Part shown: piece by piece, positions 36,538 through 48,400 of the stretch
How positions within the stretch are numbered: position 1 is the first letter of the stretch
How the letters are laid out: each line of letters starts with the position of its first letter
Origin: Liolophura sinensis
Taxonomy: Eukaryota; Mollusca; Polyplacophora; Chitonida; Chitonidae
Direction: 5' to 3'
DNA length: 64,000 nt
Assembly (NCBI RefSeq): GCF_032854445.1
Contig: NC_088298.1
Span: 18,495,976-18,559,975, forward strand
Position numbers and translations under genes: made by a program
Notes under the pieces: model-generated
The model's input: the letters and a program-made list of their open reading frames with translations, nothing else
Database searches by the model: none
Told to the model about the DNA's origin: nothing

Positions 36538-39063
36538 TTAAACTGGGTTTATAGCAGGCCTTAGATTTCTCCAGAAAATTAACTGTGCATCCGGATTATC
36601 GCTCCATTTCAGAAAGGTGATCTTGTGCCAGAGATTTCTCAGTGCTCTCGGCATTTGGCGAACTGGAATTTCCTCCATTAGAACGCACAGTATGGTGTCA
36701 TCTCTGCCTTCCTCTAGACACTTCATGCCGGCGTACTCGATTTCCAGAGGGACCGAATCGAGATTCCAGAAATCCGGACTGATGATTAGCAAAATCTTTC
36801 GACTCTCCTTCATTTTATCGACGATATTTTCATGAATCGGTTTCCCAGGGATGAAATCTCTGTCGTGAATACAGAGCCGGGCCGGATCGTCCACTAATTC
36901 AAGTCTTGGTCGCAATTGCTGGATGATCCATTCGTACTCGTCAGACGTATAGGCCACAAACGCGTCGTAGATATAATCGTGGTCAACAAACATATTCTCA
37001 GGAGGCATGAGTTTGGTATACAGCCAGTATCTAAGGTTTAATCGGTAACGATATATCGCCGTAAAGACCAAAATCAGCACAAATGAAGTCAGAATAATTT
37101 ACCACCGAGATAATGAGGTAAGTATGGCTAATGCATTTTACTTCAAAGTCAGCTAAGTAGATCTGAAAGATTTTCAAGGAAACCAGGTTCCGTTGGACAA
37201 GAGACACTCGTATTTGTCCACATTGTCCAAGTGAGTCTTTTGATGATAAAGCCATCGAATAAATATGACAGTTTCACAAGTGCATTGTAATGGATTTCCT
37301 GTCAGTAAAATCTGAAAATGATGTCCATCCCTCGCCATCCACGAGTTCAATTGCCTCATTTCCTCAGAGCGAAAGCTAGAAATGGAATTGAAAGATAAAT
37401 CTAGCTTACGAAGTCCCCGTTAGCTGTGCCAAGGCACCTGGAAGATGTTGTAGCTTATTGTTTGATAAATTAACTTCCGTCAATCGCGGTGGTTTTCCTT
37501 GAATAGCTTTGGGTTTAAATCCGATATTTTGTTGTGAGATAGATCTACTTCTTCCAAGGCAGACAGGAAGCCAAAAGGACTTGACTGCGATCGCAACACC
37601 CCTTCTATATACGAACAACCGGACAATTTTAGTGTGGTGATTTTTTCAAGATTTTTGAAGTAAGTAGGCGGCATTTTTTCGGCATTTGGCCCCTGAAATA
37701 TCGAGGTGAGTCAATCCGTTTGGAAATCCGCAGCGGGGGCAAACCAGCATTCCTCGAGATTAATGTCCGCGGCCACAAAATACCGTAAGCTTTGTGAAAA
37801 TCGGAAATTAAATTGAACCGGTGCAGGGAACCAGTCTTCACATCCTGCAACAGAGATCCACGACAGGTTTGGTGGCAAAGTAATATACGGTAGATTAAGC
37901 TTTGTAGGCAATTGTGACGCTGGGTAGCGCTAATGGCACTCGGTTTACCGCACGGGGATTTTACTGAAGTCCAGGACTTCTAACTTTGGGCTATTTCTGA
38001 AGCTCCAGATCAGCCCTCTTGAATAAAATGAAAGCCATGGTACGACATGTTGAGGCTTTCCAGGCAGTCCATTCGAAACTCTACAGGATTAGACTTGCCG
38101 TGTTCATAGAAGATGTCGTTCTGGGAAAGGTCCACAGATCGCACACATATTTCACTTACGTACTTAAAATCCCCAGGTCTTCAACATATTGTCTTTTCTA
38201 ACGCTGTTAACCAATGATGCATATCTAGCGTTAACCGCTGACATCTTTATGGCCGTCATGTTTATGGGTTCTAGGCCTTTCAGAGACAGAAGTGCCCTTC
38301 GTAGCCCTAGTCTAACGTTAAAACTGAGATCCAGCTTTTGCAATGAGCGCAAAGGTTCGAACGCTCCGGTCTGAATAAAAGCAATTTCACAGTTGACCAA
38401 GTGCAACTCCGTGATGGACACATTTCGGAGCGCTTCAAACGCATTTTTCTCAATTGTCTTCCACCGGCAAACACGGCTACTCCTAAACGAAGGCGCACTT
38501 GTTTCCTCTTCGGATGTGGAAATTCGGGACAATTTACTCAGCGCTCCCCACCTATTCAAAAATTTAAAATTATCAGGAAAATCGAGGAACAGATCCGAGA
38601 GATTCTTCAACGTGCTGAATGAACGATCTATATCTTTCCACAACGTGTGCCCTGCATTTCGTTGGAGCCGTATTACCTTTAAACTCTCGAGAGGTTCGAA
38701 CAGCGTTGTTGTTAATTCTCTGGCGTTAAACATAAGTGGATTGCTGGACAAGTTTAAGGTAAGAAGACTCACAAGTCCCTGAAACGCCCCTGACCCCAGG
38801 TACTCTAGTCTGTTGTTACAGAGATCTAGAGTTTGCAACTCGGATAGGGCCGCAAAGGTCCCATTTTCAACCTTAGCAATGCTGTTGTCACTTAAATCAA
38901 TTTCACGCAAGCCAACAGAAAGGTTTTCTCTCGGTACAGATATCAGTTCTCCAATTCGACAGTTAAGAAAACGTCGGTTTTTCTCAAGACGACACACCGA
39001 ATGTGCCAAAGTGCAGACCGAAGCCAGAATAACAAATATGGCTGTTGAGGATCTGACCAACAT
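36538..39063 (-). pseudogene. Toll-like receptor copy 2, intact N-terminal half, frameshifted C-terminal half
   Basis: The ATG at 39,063 opens a 299-codon frame: signal peptide (STAIFVILASVCTLAHS), a short N-terminal cap and LRRs (LQTLDLCNNRLEYL, LQKLDLSFNVRL), ending at a stop at 38,164 after a one-base insertion. Homology to copy 1 then continues in shifting frames (37,911-37,711; 37,674-37,480; 37,359-37,174) with indels near 38,025, 37,950, 37,730, 37,680, 37,490 and 37,105, several in G or A runs. A final 180-codon frame, 37,080-36,538, holds part of the membrane segment and a TIR domain (YDAFVAYTS, RDFIPGKP, FW). Inside the TIR, two opposite one-base indels alter about nine residues. 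AATAAA lies about 8 bases after the stop. Tail-to-tail with copy 1, 17 kb away. Confidence 0.9.
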
Positions 39064-40284
39064 GGCGATTGTCCACGGTATCTAAATATCGCACCTTCAC
39101 ACTGCCCACGGATGAACAGACCAGATTTCGGCACACAATGCACAACCCACGCTGAGGGCTTCTCGAGGCTGGAACAAAGTGATACATCAAGTCATATTAA
39201 ATATTAACTACAAAAGAATCCAGCCGGATAATGTATAGCAAGATAAAAGCGGAATAAGAAGCTTACACTGTGCCCAGTGTTTATGACCATGCATGTTACA
39301 AATGCATCACGTTACACAACTAGTGCTAAAAGGGCAGAAATGGAACCAATTAGTAAATTGATTAATGTCCACATTTATTGTTTATCCACTTTTAGCTACA
39401 CCTGTATATATTGTTTGCCTGAAGGGAAAAGAAACATCGAAACAGGGCGCATTAACCAGCAGTAACATGTCTCTTACAATAACTGGAAAATGAGGCTGGT
39501 TTTCTGCCAACACTCGGTAATATTCGCCGGGTGTTACAATGAAGTCCAGCCTTGACGAAGAGCCAGCGATTCGCCGTTTAGATCAGTGTTAATAAAGCTA
39601 CAAGAGTGACAACAAGCATACCGTTAGACCTCCACGAAATGGTTTGCTGCTCTTTGCACAGTTGTTAAAACATGTGGTCAAAGAGTCACGGAGTTAGTTG
39701 TTTCAAGTTCCTAGACGATTTGGCCTTTTAAAAGGCTTAGATTTACAAGAGGTGCTACGGCAGGAATACAGCTGAATTTCCACAACGGTTGCGACACACA
39801 GTAGCTATAAATTATTATGAACTGACCTGAAAACTGATAGATTTATACTAAATCTGTGTACACTGACGCCAACGTCCCCGTCGTACATGCACTTACATTG
39901 TACGCGAATATATGCCTCTAGTGTTAAACGTTGATTTGGAAATGGATCTTGCGATTATCGACTTGGAACGCCCTTTACGGACTACGAATGGTATGCGAAT
40001 ATCGGACATAACGCTTATATCTATAGCCATAGGCTATTTGGAATGCCGAAAATAACATATACCGGTCGTTGTAATGGAATATAGGTGTGAATTTAGAATC
40101 GCTCGGTAAATGGAATGATATTTATTGTGAAATGGACAGAGGGAAAGAATGGTAAATAAATATTAACTCTTCAGATAAACACACAAAATGTACAGTGTAA
40201 CACCGGGTAAAGTCTGAAAACTTGGAATCTGATGTCTGAACCAGAGGTCGCAGTGTCATATATCGGAACTTCAATGTCGACATA
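39064..40284. other. 5' flank of TLR copy 2, with short inverted-duplicate segment E
   Basis: Bases 39,920-40,035 (GTTAAACGTTGATTTGGAAA, TTGCGATTATCGACTTGGAA, GGTATGCGAATATCGGAC) recur inverted at 46,615-46,740. Near 39,740-39,800, GGAATACAGCTGAATTTCC resembles sequence near 30,270. The rest shows no gene. Confidence 0.6.
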
Positions 40285-43200
40285 GTGTAGGGCAGTAAAT
40301 CTTTTGTTTTTGGTGGATTTAAAGTCATTCTTACGTTTCTCGGAAGTCCCCCCAAGTAATGTACTGTTTATGCAGGAAAAATGCATAAAACCGGCTTTAC
40401 TATCTAGTAACTATAATTGTCCATATTACTTAGATTAATGTACTCCTTTTCAATGTTATTTTACATTGAGTTTGTCATTATATTACAATGGTAGCTATTT
40501 ACATCTGAAACTTAGTATGTGTGTCTGTCAGATTTTATCCTCAACTGTTTAATCGATTTGGTGTTCACATTTATGTGAAATCCGGTGTTCAGTATCTAAA
40601 CAGTTACGGAGAGCATTTTGGTGGGAGGAAACCGGGTATAGCAGGTTGTTGGCAGGCATTCTCAGGTATGTCAATACAGGATGCGTAAGCGACAAATGAA
40701 CTCATAGCACCCACACTGACGAGATGCTCCTGAGTCATCGTAAATTAATGATGACACCACAAACCATTCAGAGTTTATATAATCTGGAAACCTATCAGAA
40801 CTACCCTGGTCATAATTATTCAAATTTACCCGAATGTTTGTGAACACAGCGTGCATAGACTGAGGCGCCTGTATCATTCGGTGTATAGTTCTCCTCAATG
40901 CTCTACGTTGTGATAAATTCGTTAAAGCAGCGTGTTATGGGTATACACCCTGTTATTTCGTCTCCAGGGTGAAATATTCTTTTCGGTCTTGTGGTATTAC
41001 TGATCTGATCGACGAAATGTCTGTTTGACGTGTTTTATACCATTGACGTTTAATGAAATCGCATTACCATCACTGCATTTGCGCATGTTAGACACACGAC
41101 ATAGACATTGCTCAAACCGCCGAACTCCCACCCACAACCCCTCACCCCCCACCCCCACCCCACACACTTTTTTATTTTTTCGTTTTTGCACGAAAAGACA
41201 GTGTTGGGTAATATTACACTAGTAACATCCCACCATTTAAAGTAATAACATATTATTCCGAGAAATGTAATGAAATGAACGCAATAAGAGAATTTTCGAC
41301 CGGAAATGTAACGAAACGGGTCCGCAGTTTTGTAATAAAAATTTCCGTATATTGTAATTATTAATTTTCTGGCGGGTAATGTAGTGAAATAAATTACAGG
41401 TATTATTCTATGGCTGTGCTAATGCATGAGAGATTCTTTAAAATTTACTACCAAGAGGAATAGAAAATAGTGCTCGATCAACGGAAAATCCACACCTTTG
41501 TAAAGTTACTTTTGCACATTGAAACGTACGGCTGAGCGCAGATAAGTGGTCGTTTTAAACTTGCAATACTTTTGTCATTTTACCGCCTGGAGTAGCTTGG
41601 TTACAAGCGGAGTGAAAAGACTAACATAGTTGTCTGAGACGTTTAATTTATCTGTATCTATCTTAACGACATAACATCATCAGGGGATTTTATTACGTTA
41701 CAGGAAGAGTTTTTCGTTAATCAGTTCAAAATCCTGTTTTACATGACCCTGTGCCTGTCATGGTGTATGATAAATTAAAGCTAGACGTTAAAACAACAGA
41801 CTGATCCTCAGGCCAGACAGTAATGTTCAAGTTATTTCCGCACATTTTCTCATATTATCCTGTTTAGGCTTACGCCTACTGAGATCGCCTGAAATATTTG
41901 TCCTCGGGGAAACCTTGACCCGTCAACCTGACAGGTATTTAAGCATCTTGAAAACAGATCTGCCCAGATGTATAAACAAAAATTAAAATTTTGAATTTTA
42001 AATAATTTCGTAACTATGTTCCTGCCAGCAATGTTGATATTTGGCATTATGCTTCGTAGTATCCCTTGCTTAACTTTACATCTGCAAGTGTCTATCATTT
42101 AGTGTCCCATAAATGGATGTACTTACTTCTTTTTTAAGCAAATGCATGCAGGTTCGGATCCAGTTAATTCCTTGACGGTGATGATGTGAATTTATCAATA
42201 CAATATTTTGATCATGCCATTTTTTTCTCAGTATAATCCTCTACCCACGCCACGATAACTTTAAGCAAGTCGATGTGTAGGTAGTTGTTCTGGCGCTAAC
42301 AATTTTACCTCAACCGTGAAATGAAGTTATTACATAAACTGCCATACTTGTCACTACAGTAACTTTGCAATGCCAGTATTTGTTGTTTTCATCTCCTATC
42401 AGTATCAGTACTTAAGATTGCCTTTAAAAAGTGAATCCGATGGGGCCGTAAATCATGCATGTACAAACTCTTAAGGCACTCAGAACAGTCTGCGATGCAA
42501 GTCCTTTCAGATTGATTGAACAGGACGTTTCAACTGGCGTTTGTCTGAATTACACCACCACCATCTGTCACGGTGAAGGACATCTCGTCACCGAAGCAAA
42601 CTGACACCACAGCCCAACCGAAGACCCCTTTGTCCATTCCCGCTCATCCCACAGTCCACACTATCACACGCCCCGACGTCAGTTCATCCCGCTCCATCCC
42701 AACATCCCAATCACTCCATTTACGCACCCCACGCACCCGACACCACACCCTACTCCCCCGCCGCCGCCGCCAACCATAAGAATAACCCAGGATTTACTTC
42801 CCCCTTCTCCTCCCGCATCGCCCACCCATAGGAATAGCCCGCCAGCGGAGAAATTGACCTGATACTCTACTTCTGTATAAGTACATAAAAGTCGTTAAAA
42901 GTAAGAACAATTGAAAGGGAGAACAGATTGGCAGAAGTGCCCTTCGGTACAACATTTCAAGCTGATTTTCGTATTCGAAGGTATTATTTAAAAAACATAA
43001 AGGGCGGACATTTGAATTAACTAACGTCTAAGCTACTAGGCAAAACTTTTTATTTTATGTTGAATGAAACTAACAAATACAGGAAAGAGAACAAAGACAG
43101 CAGATGTCCGGCCTATTGTCAGTCTAAGTCAGTTACGGTTTTGCTCACGTAAGTCACCATCACCATGGCTTTAAGCAAAAGTAGCTTTAAAAATGTTGCA

Positions 43201-43730
43201 ATGTTAATTGTTATTTAACAAGTGTCAGAATCAAATGAAAACAAGAAATAAGTATACATGTATGTATATTTAGATAGTAGTCAATTACATAAAAATAAGA
43301 AATAAACACATATACTGACCAATATGTATTTCTTAAAAACCAGAAATATGTAATTATTCTTATATGTATAGTTCTCTTCTGTTCAACACAAGTGACGTAA
43401 AGTAAATGACACTGTATGTGTACATGAGTTTATCATAAAAGTGGTATGGGTTGGAGCCCAGAACAAACTGTTACAGCATATGGATACTTGCGTGTTCCAA
43501 ACTTGTTTGCATGATTTGCCTTATGATTTACAATTCTAGCGGAACATTCGTTGAAGTCACTCATTTTCCGAAAGTGCCACATGTACAAGTATCTAATAGT
43601 TTACTGCTACTTCTAATACTCATTTCAAATTATTGTTGTTTCAACAATTTAAGAACACTTTTAACTGTAAGAAATACCCATTCTGAAAGGATTTTCCACT
43701 CTAAACGACGCTCATTCCGAATGGATTTTT
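40285..43730 (+). repeat. Segmental duplication block C
   Basis: The left 2 kb is a direct copy of A, and the whole block is an inverted copy of B. At the right end it includes the C-rich tract at 42,620-42,760 and AATTATTGTTGTTTCAACAA (43,628), whose inverted partner is at 22,815. No protein-coding gene is supported. Embedded C-rich runs occur at 41,128-41,165. Confidence 0.85.
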
Positions 43731-44200
43731 TCTCTGATCAACGAACGGATTTTCACTAATTAATGCTCTTTCTGAATGGATTTTCACCATAATCAACGAT
43801 TCTTTAGGCGAATATGCGCTCATTCTGAATGCATTGTCAACCTGATCAATAAAATTTGTAAATCGATTTTTACTCTAATCAACACTCTTTCTAAATCGAT
43901 AATCACGATAATCGACGCACTGCCTGAATGGATTTTTACTTCAGTCTTAACGTCCATTTTAAATGCATTTTTACCATAATCAACACTCTTTTTGAATGGA
44001 TTATCACTGTAATCTGAACGCCCTTCCTGGATAGATTTCCACTTTCAACTCTCTTTCTGGTGGGATTTTTCTGTCTAATCAGTGCCTTTTCTAAATTGAT
44101 TTTCACTTTAACCTGAACGCCATTCCTGGTTGGATTTTCACTCTAATTAACGCCCATTCTGAATTGGCTTTCGTTCTAATCAACGCCCTTTCCTGATATT
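43668..44200. repeat. Degenerate ~38-40-bp minisatellite
   Basis: The words TTCTGAATGGATTTTCAC, CTCTAATCAACGC and CTTTC recur roughly every 40 bases, with many substitutions and indels. It overlaps the end of block C. The same words occur in much shorter form in B near 22,760-22,795, so the array expanded in C after duplication. Confidence 0.8.
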
Positions 44201-45160
44201 GTTATGGACTAAATGCCATGTTTCATGTTTTTAGCATGGGTTCGACACCTTTTATCAATACATTCTCAGATAGCTCAGCTGATCCCAGTGCCAAGATTAA
44301 GAGTCTGTGCTGCACTGAGACCAGTCTTAGGCCTAACTCGTTGGGGAGTTCAGCTGATCCAGCGTTCGAAATGTGTTTATGGATGACATCTTTTCCGCAT
44401 ATTTTCGACCACTGACGGGAAGAAAGGGGCCTAAAATAGACCCCTTTCTAAAATAGTCCATAAAATAGAGGGACTATTCACAAACATATAATATGCGTCG
44501 AAAAAAAATTTTTTTTTAATTTTCCTTGAATATATACTCTTCGGTTTATGATACTTTTCTTGTATCCTTCAACTTGTCACCACTATGTACATCTAAACAC
44601 TTCAAAATGCCATTTAAATCACATTCCATGCTAATGTAGGATACACATACCTTTGTCTCCTTCAGTTGTTTGCACACCCGTTCTGCTCGAGGTCAATGAC
44701 ACAAATACATTTTCAGCAACGTGACTAATTAAGTTATCACCGCAGAGAAATTAGGCTGAGCCTTTTAGCTTTTACTGACTTTACGGACACACCCGTTTTT
44801 TATTTCTTTTGTTTTTCTTGAATCAAATTCTGTCTACACTTAGGCGTTAAATGCTTTTGATGTTGTAGATGTATATGGCCCAGCTCAGTGTGCATAGAGG
44901 ACAAATAGACATTTATCGAGGCGTGAAAGAGGTTGTTTAAGAAAAGGACATAGCCAAAGGTGAAAAAGAAAATTATCTATGTAAAAAATATATATAAAAA
45001 AAACAAGGAATCGGGAATTTTGTTGTATCCAATTGACGTTAAGTCCAAGTTCCATACCTCGGAAGGCGGGTACAAATTTCCATTGGTAGAAGTGGTGGTA
45101 TGTCTACGATATTTTCCACAGTAAAGCATGTTACGTGTAAACATCCAGAATGACCACAAA
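44201..45160. other. Gene-less stretch
   Basis: No gene was seen. A short repeat AGTTCAGCTGATCC / AGCTCAGCTGATCC (44,272 and 44,347) is present. Confidence 0.45.
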
Positions 45161-45167
45161 TCAGTCT

Positions 45168-45198
<31 letters not shown>

Positions 45199-46740
45199 TA
45201 CATTTATTTATTTATTTGTTTGGCGTTACTCCGAACCAGGTGGCCAGAATTATGGTGAGAGGAAACAGGTTAGAACTCGGGGAAACCCAGGAACATAGAG
45301 GTGAGTTTCTATATTCTCGTTAAAGGTGAACATATTTCTACCGTATCAAGTGACTATTGTGCAGCCTTTCTTGGCATTAATTTAACGTTCACCTGTCTCA
45401 CTGTGTCCCAGAGGCACAGGTAACATATTTTTTTAATTTATATACTATCTTGTCAACCTCCAAATGCCAAGATCTTCAGTTTTCACGGTGAAACTTTTTC
45501 AAACGCCTATGTTAAAGTAAATGTGATCAAAGCATTTCGCCAAGTCAGGTAATACAGTACGACTTTTTGACGTTAAGTGATATTGTAGGAAATCGAAATT
45601 TCTCTGTTGTATTTTATGGCCCTTAATTGCAGGCCCCAGGATGTATTCGTCGAGGGGGATCGCTCTCTGTATAGGGAAGTCGTAAGTTCTAATCCAATTA
45701 CTTATGGCTGCACCGGGGCGTTAAGTAGAACTTATCAGATGTAGGTGGCCCCGGGATGGCGATGTTGTTCTTCTGATACTCCGGTTTCATAAAGCTTACT
45801 CTATTTCTGTGTTGAAATATGTAATCGGAAGGCCGATTCCCAAAACGCCTTTAACATGCAATACCAAGGAACTAAGAACGTATATAAAGTACGAAATTAG
45901 AACGGCATCAATGAAAATGGAAAAATGTCTTTGTTTTAATGATAAATAGTACGGCGTATGCATGCATATATGCTTGAGTCCATGCCGCCTTCGCTGAAGG
46001 ATCCTACAGAAAATATAGGATATACCATCCCACCCAGTCACACTGCACTGACAGCGGGCCAACTGATACTCTTCCCTTGCTCTAACATCTGGTGCAGTGG
46101 TGAGCGTCAACCGAGGCAATAACAAGAATACCATTACGGGGAAAAGCATGACCATCCGCAGTGTGTGCCAGTGACTGTTTTGTTGGCAACATGACCACTA
46201 ATTGTTTAATGGCTTTGAAAGAATTGGGCATTTAATAGCCCATTAATTTACGTTGAATTAGCCATTAAAAACCACTAATTAGGGACAAGTATATCCCTCA
46301 CTCATGGACATTAATATAAAATTATTGTCATTAGTAATGAATAAATGACCATGAAAATAAGTACAGGCCTTGAATACTAACATGAGTTCTGAATGAAGAG
46401 CTTACTGCTCGCCATGGAAATGTACATACAATACATTAATAAATCACATTGCAAATATTATCAACATTTCTCAGGTCTGTAATTATACATTCAACAAACG
46501 CTAACTAACAGCTTCCCCTTAAAATGTTTTAAGGAGAAACTGTTATCTAGCTAGTCTAAAAGTTAAGAGTCCAACAGCCGAATCTAAATATATTGTACTT
46601 GAATTCTCAGCCATATCTTTAGGTATAAGCATTATGTCCGACATTCGCATACCATTCGTAGAGCGAAAAGGGCGTTCCAAGTCAATAATCGCAAGGTCCA
46701 TTTCCAAAACAACGTTTAACACTAGCTCCCAAAAACAAAG
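45161..46740 (-). repeat. Segmental duplication blocks D2 and E2 (inverted copies of 20.6-21.9 kb and 39.9 kb)
   Basis: D2 (45,161-46,300) begins with a (TTTA)n tract and a reverse degenerate SINE, then carries GTTCACCTGTCTCACTG, GGCCCTTAATTGCAGGCC, and the minus-strand frame SLKQRHFSIFIDAVLISYF, all inverted relative to D1. E2 (46,615-46,740) is the inverse of 39,920-40,035. Between them lies sequence with no assignment. Confidence 0.8.
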
Positions 46741-47319
46741 GTATGTAAGAAATTATAAAAATAGGAAATAAAGCCGGTAACACACAAGAGAGAAGCGGTC
46801 ATCAGTTTTCAATGTTGCCGGTCAGACTGTGGATATTCCAGGCATGAATTCCATATCAAAGTTCAAATTCGTAGTCCATGAATGAGTTCCCGGGGTCAAA
46901 TAACAATTAAACAAGGTATCTCAGTCGCGCTTTCATTGCAACTGTTCATAAAGGCATCATGCAGATGTAATGACCATGGCCGCCTTTACGGCCCCTAGCC
47001 CCAGGTTAAGCGGTATTAGTTCGAAAATTACAAGCGTTACAGACCTTAACCGAACAGATTTTGATTCAAAAGTAACGGACGATTAGGTCTTTCCTGTTAA
47101 TATGTAAGGGTCTCATGCTACAAGAGGCGCCATCTTTGATGTTACACATGACATGCCGGTCTGCATGAAAGCTGTCTACAAGAAAAACTGTTACACTCGG
47201 CGACAAAGGGCCATCTATGCTGTTAAATACCATGTACGTGATAGATATATACATAAGGATAACAGCGCCATCTATGTGGTTGATCACAATGCAGAATCCA
47301 TACCTGCCAATGAGAGTGT
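46741..47319. other. Gene-less stretch
   Basis: No supported gene. GCGCCATCT occurs at 47,127 and 47,263 with similar flanks, a short duplicated motif. Confidence 0.4.
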
Positions 47320-48400
47320 GTTATACTCAATGTAAAATTTGAGAAACTTAGAAAGAAGGCGTTTGATGGAGTATCCTTGACAAACTAGTTTTTGAACTAA
47401 CAACTTTTGACGCAGATTCTTGTCATCACAATTTACGCAAGATCTAACAAAAGGCTACAAGACGAGATAAGTATACGGCATATGCAGGAACCTTTGGTAT
47501 TTTGCTATCAAAATAAGGGTAATTTAAATATCAAAATTGAAATTTTCCCTTTTGTCGTAAAGTCGGAGAAAGGAGACCTTGTTCGTCTTTGTACAGATAT
47601 AGATCCAAATAAGATGTACCATCACGAGTGTCTGTTGTCTCCTTTAAATCCAATGAAGGCGGATAGACTTCCTTCACAGGTATGGGTCTGCCAAAAGAGG
47701 CGCACAATTGGTACCCATTTGAATAGCTATGCACTGTTGGTAAATGGTATCCCCGAATTTCACATAGATGTTATTAATGAGAAATTCAAGTAATTCAATA
47801 AATAATGTAACATCCCATAAGTGGTAACTTTGATAAATGGAAGAACTAAAGAAAGCCTTATTGCTTCTGACGTTAATGTAACGGTGACCTGTTTTAGTAA
47901 AGACAATTAACGACGATATTCTTTCCATAAGGCCATTGTGGGAAATTGTAGTATAGACAGTAGAGAAATCCCATGTGGATACGTCTTCGTATGGTATGAG
48001 CATCAAGTTCTTCTGTAAGACGTTTAGAGTTGTTAAGAATCCACATGCAGTTGACACCTGGTTTTTTGTTATGGCACAACAATACTTATTCTACAATGGC
48101 TTTATTTCTTGTACCGCTCTCGTAAGTAGAGTTGACAACAGTTTGGTGGCACAACCTTTAAGAAAGGTTTTGTGTTCATTAAATAGTTTTTTCAAAGTAC
48201 ATGTAGTAGCAGAATCGTTGGATGTTGTTGTACATAGCTCCTGAACAAGTATTTGATAATAATAATTCTTGCAAATAAAGATGATATTTTTAGGAGCCAT
48301 GTCTGCTACAGAGATGACAACTATGAAGGTTAGCGAGTGTTTCTTGCACAGTGGGATCCTTCTGGAACTGTTTAACTTTAGGTAGAGCATCAATGTCTAT
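47320..48400 (-). mobile_element. Decayed reverse-transcriptase element
   Basis: On the minus strand, homology runs through shifting frames: 48,393-48,091 (an RT N-terminal region ending LLSTLLTRAVQE), 48,082-47,990 (GVNCMWILNNSKRLTEEL), 48,000-47,674 (DFSTVYTTISHNGL, FLINNIYVKFGDTIYQQ, MGTNCAPLLAD), 47,620-47,531 (SYLDLYLY) and 47,500-47,440 (PAYAVYLSRLV). This order matches a widespread animal retroelement reverse transcriptase whose intact members have a PMGTNCAPL motif. At least three frameshifts and several stops show it is inactive. The antisense 128-codon plus frame at 47,407-47,793 is a shadow. I do not assign it to a named clade (a Penelope-like origin is possible). Confidence 0.8.

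Noticed and set aside
40122-40386. Overlapping minus-strand frames of 71 and 77 codons
   Set aside because: The resemblance to the 30.1-kb sequence shifts between frames, so this is a decayed repeat and not a gene.
45161-45220. Telomere-like or microsatellite locus of separate interest
   Set aside because: The (TTTA)n tract is the reverse tail of a degenerate SINE.
47407-47793. 128-codon plus-strand open frame
   Set aside because: It is antisense to the minus-strand reverse-transcriptase relic, whose motifs (SYLDLYLY, PAYAVYLSRLV) run through the same bases.
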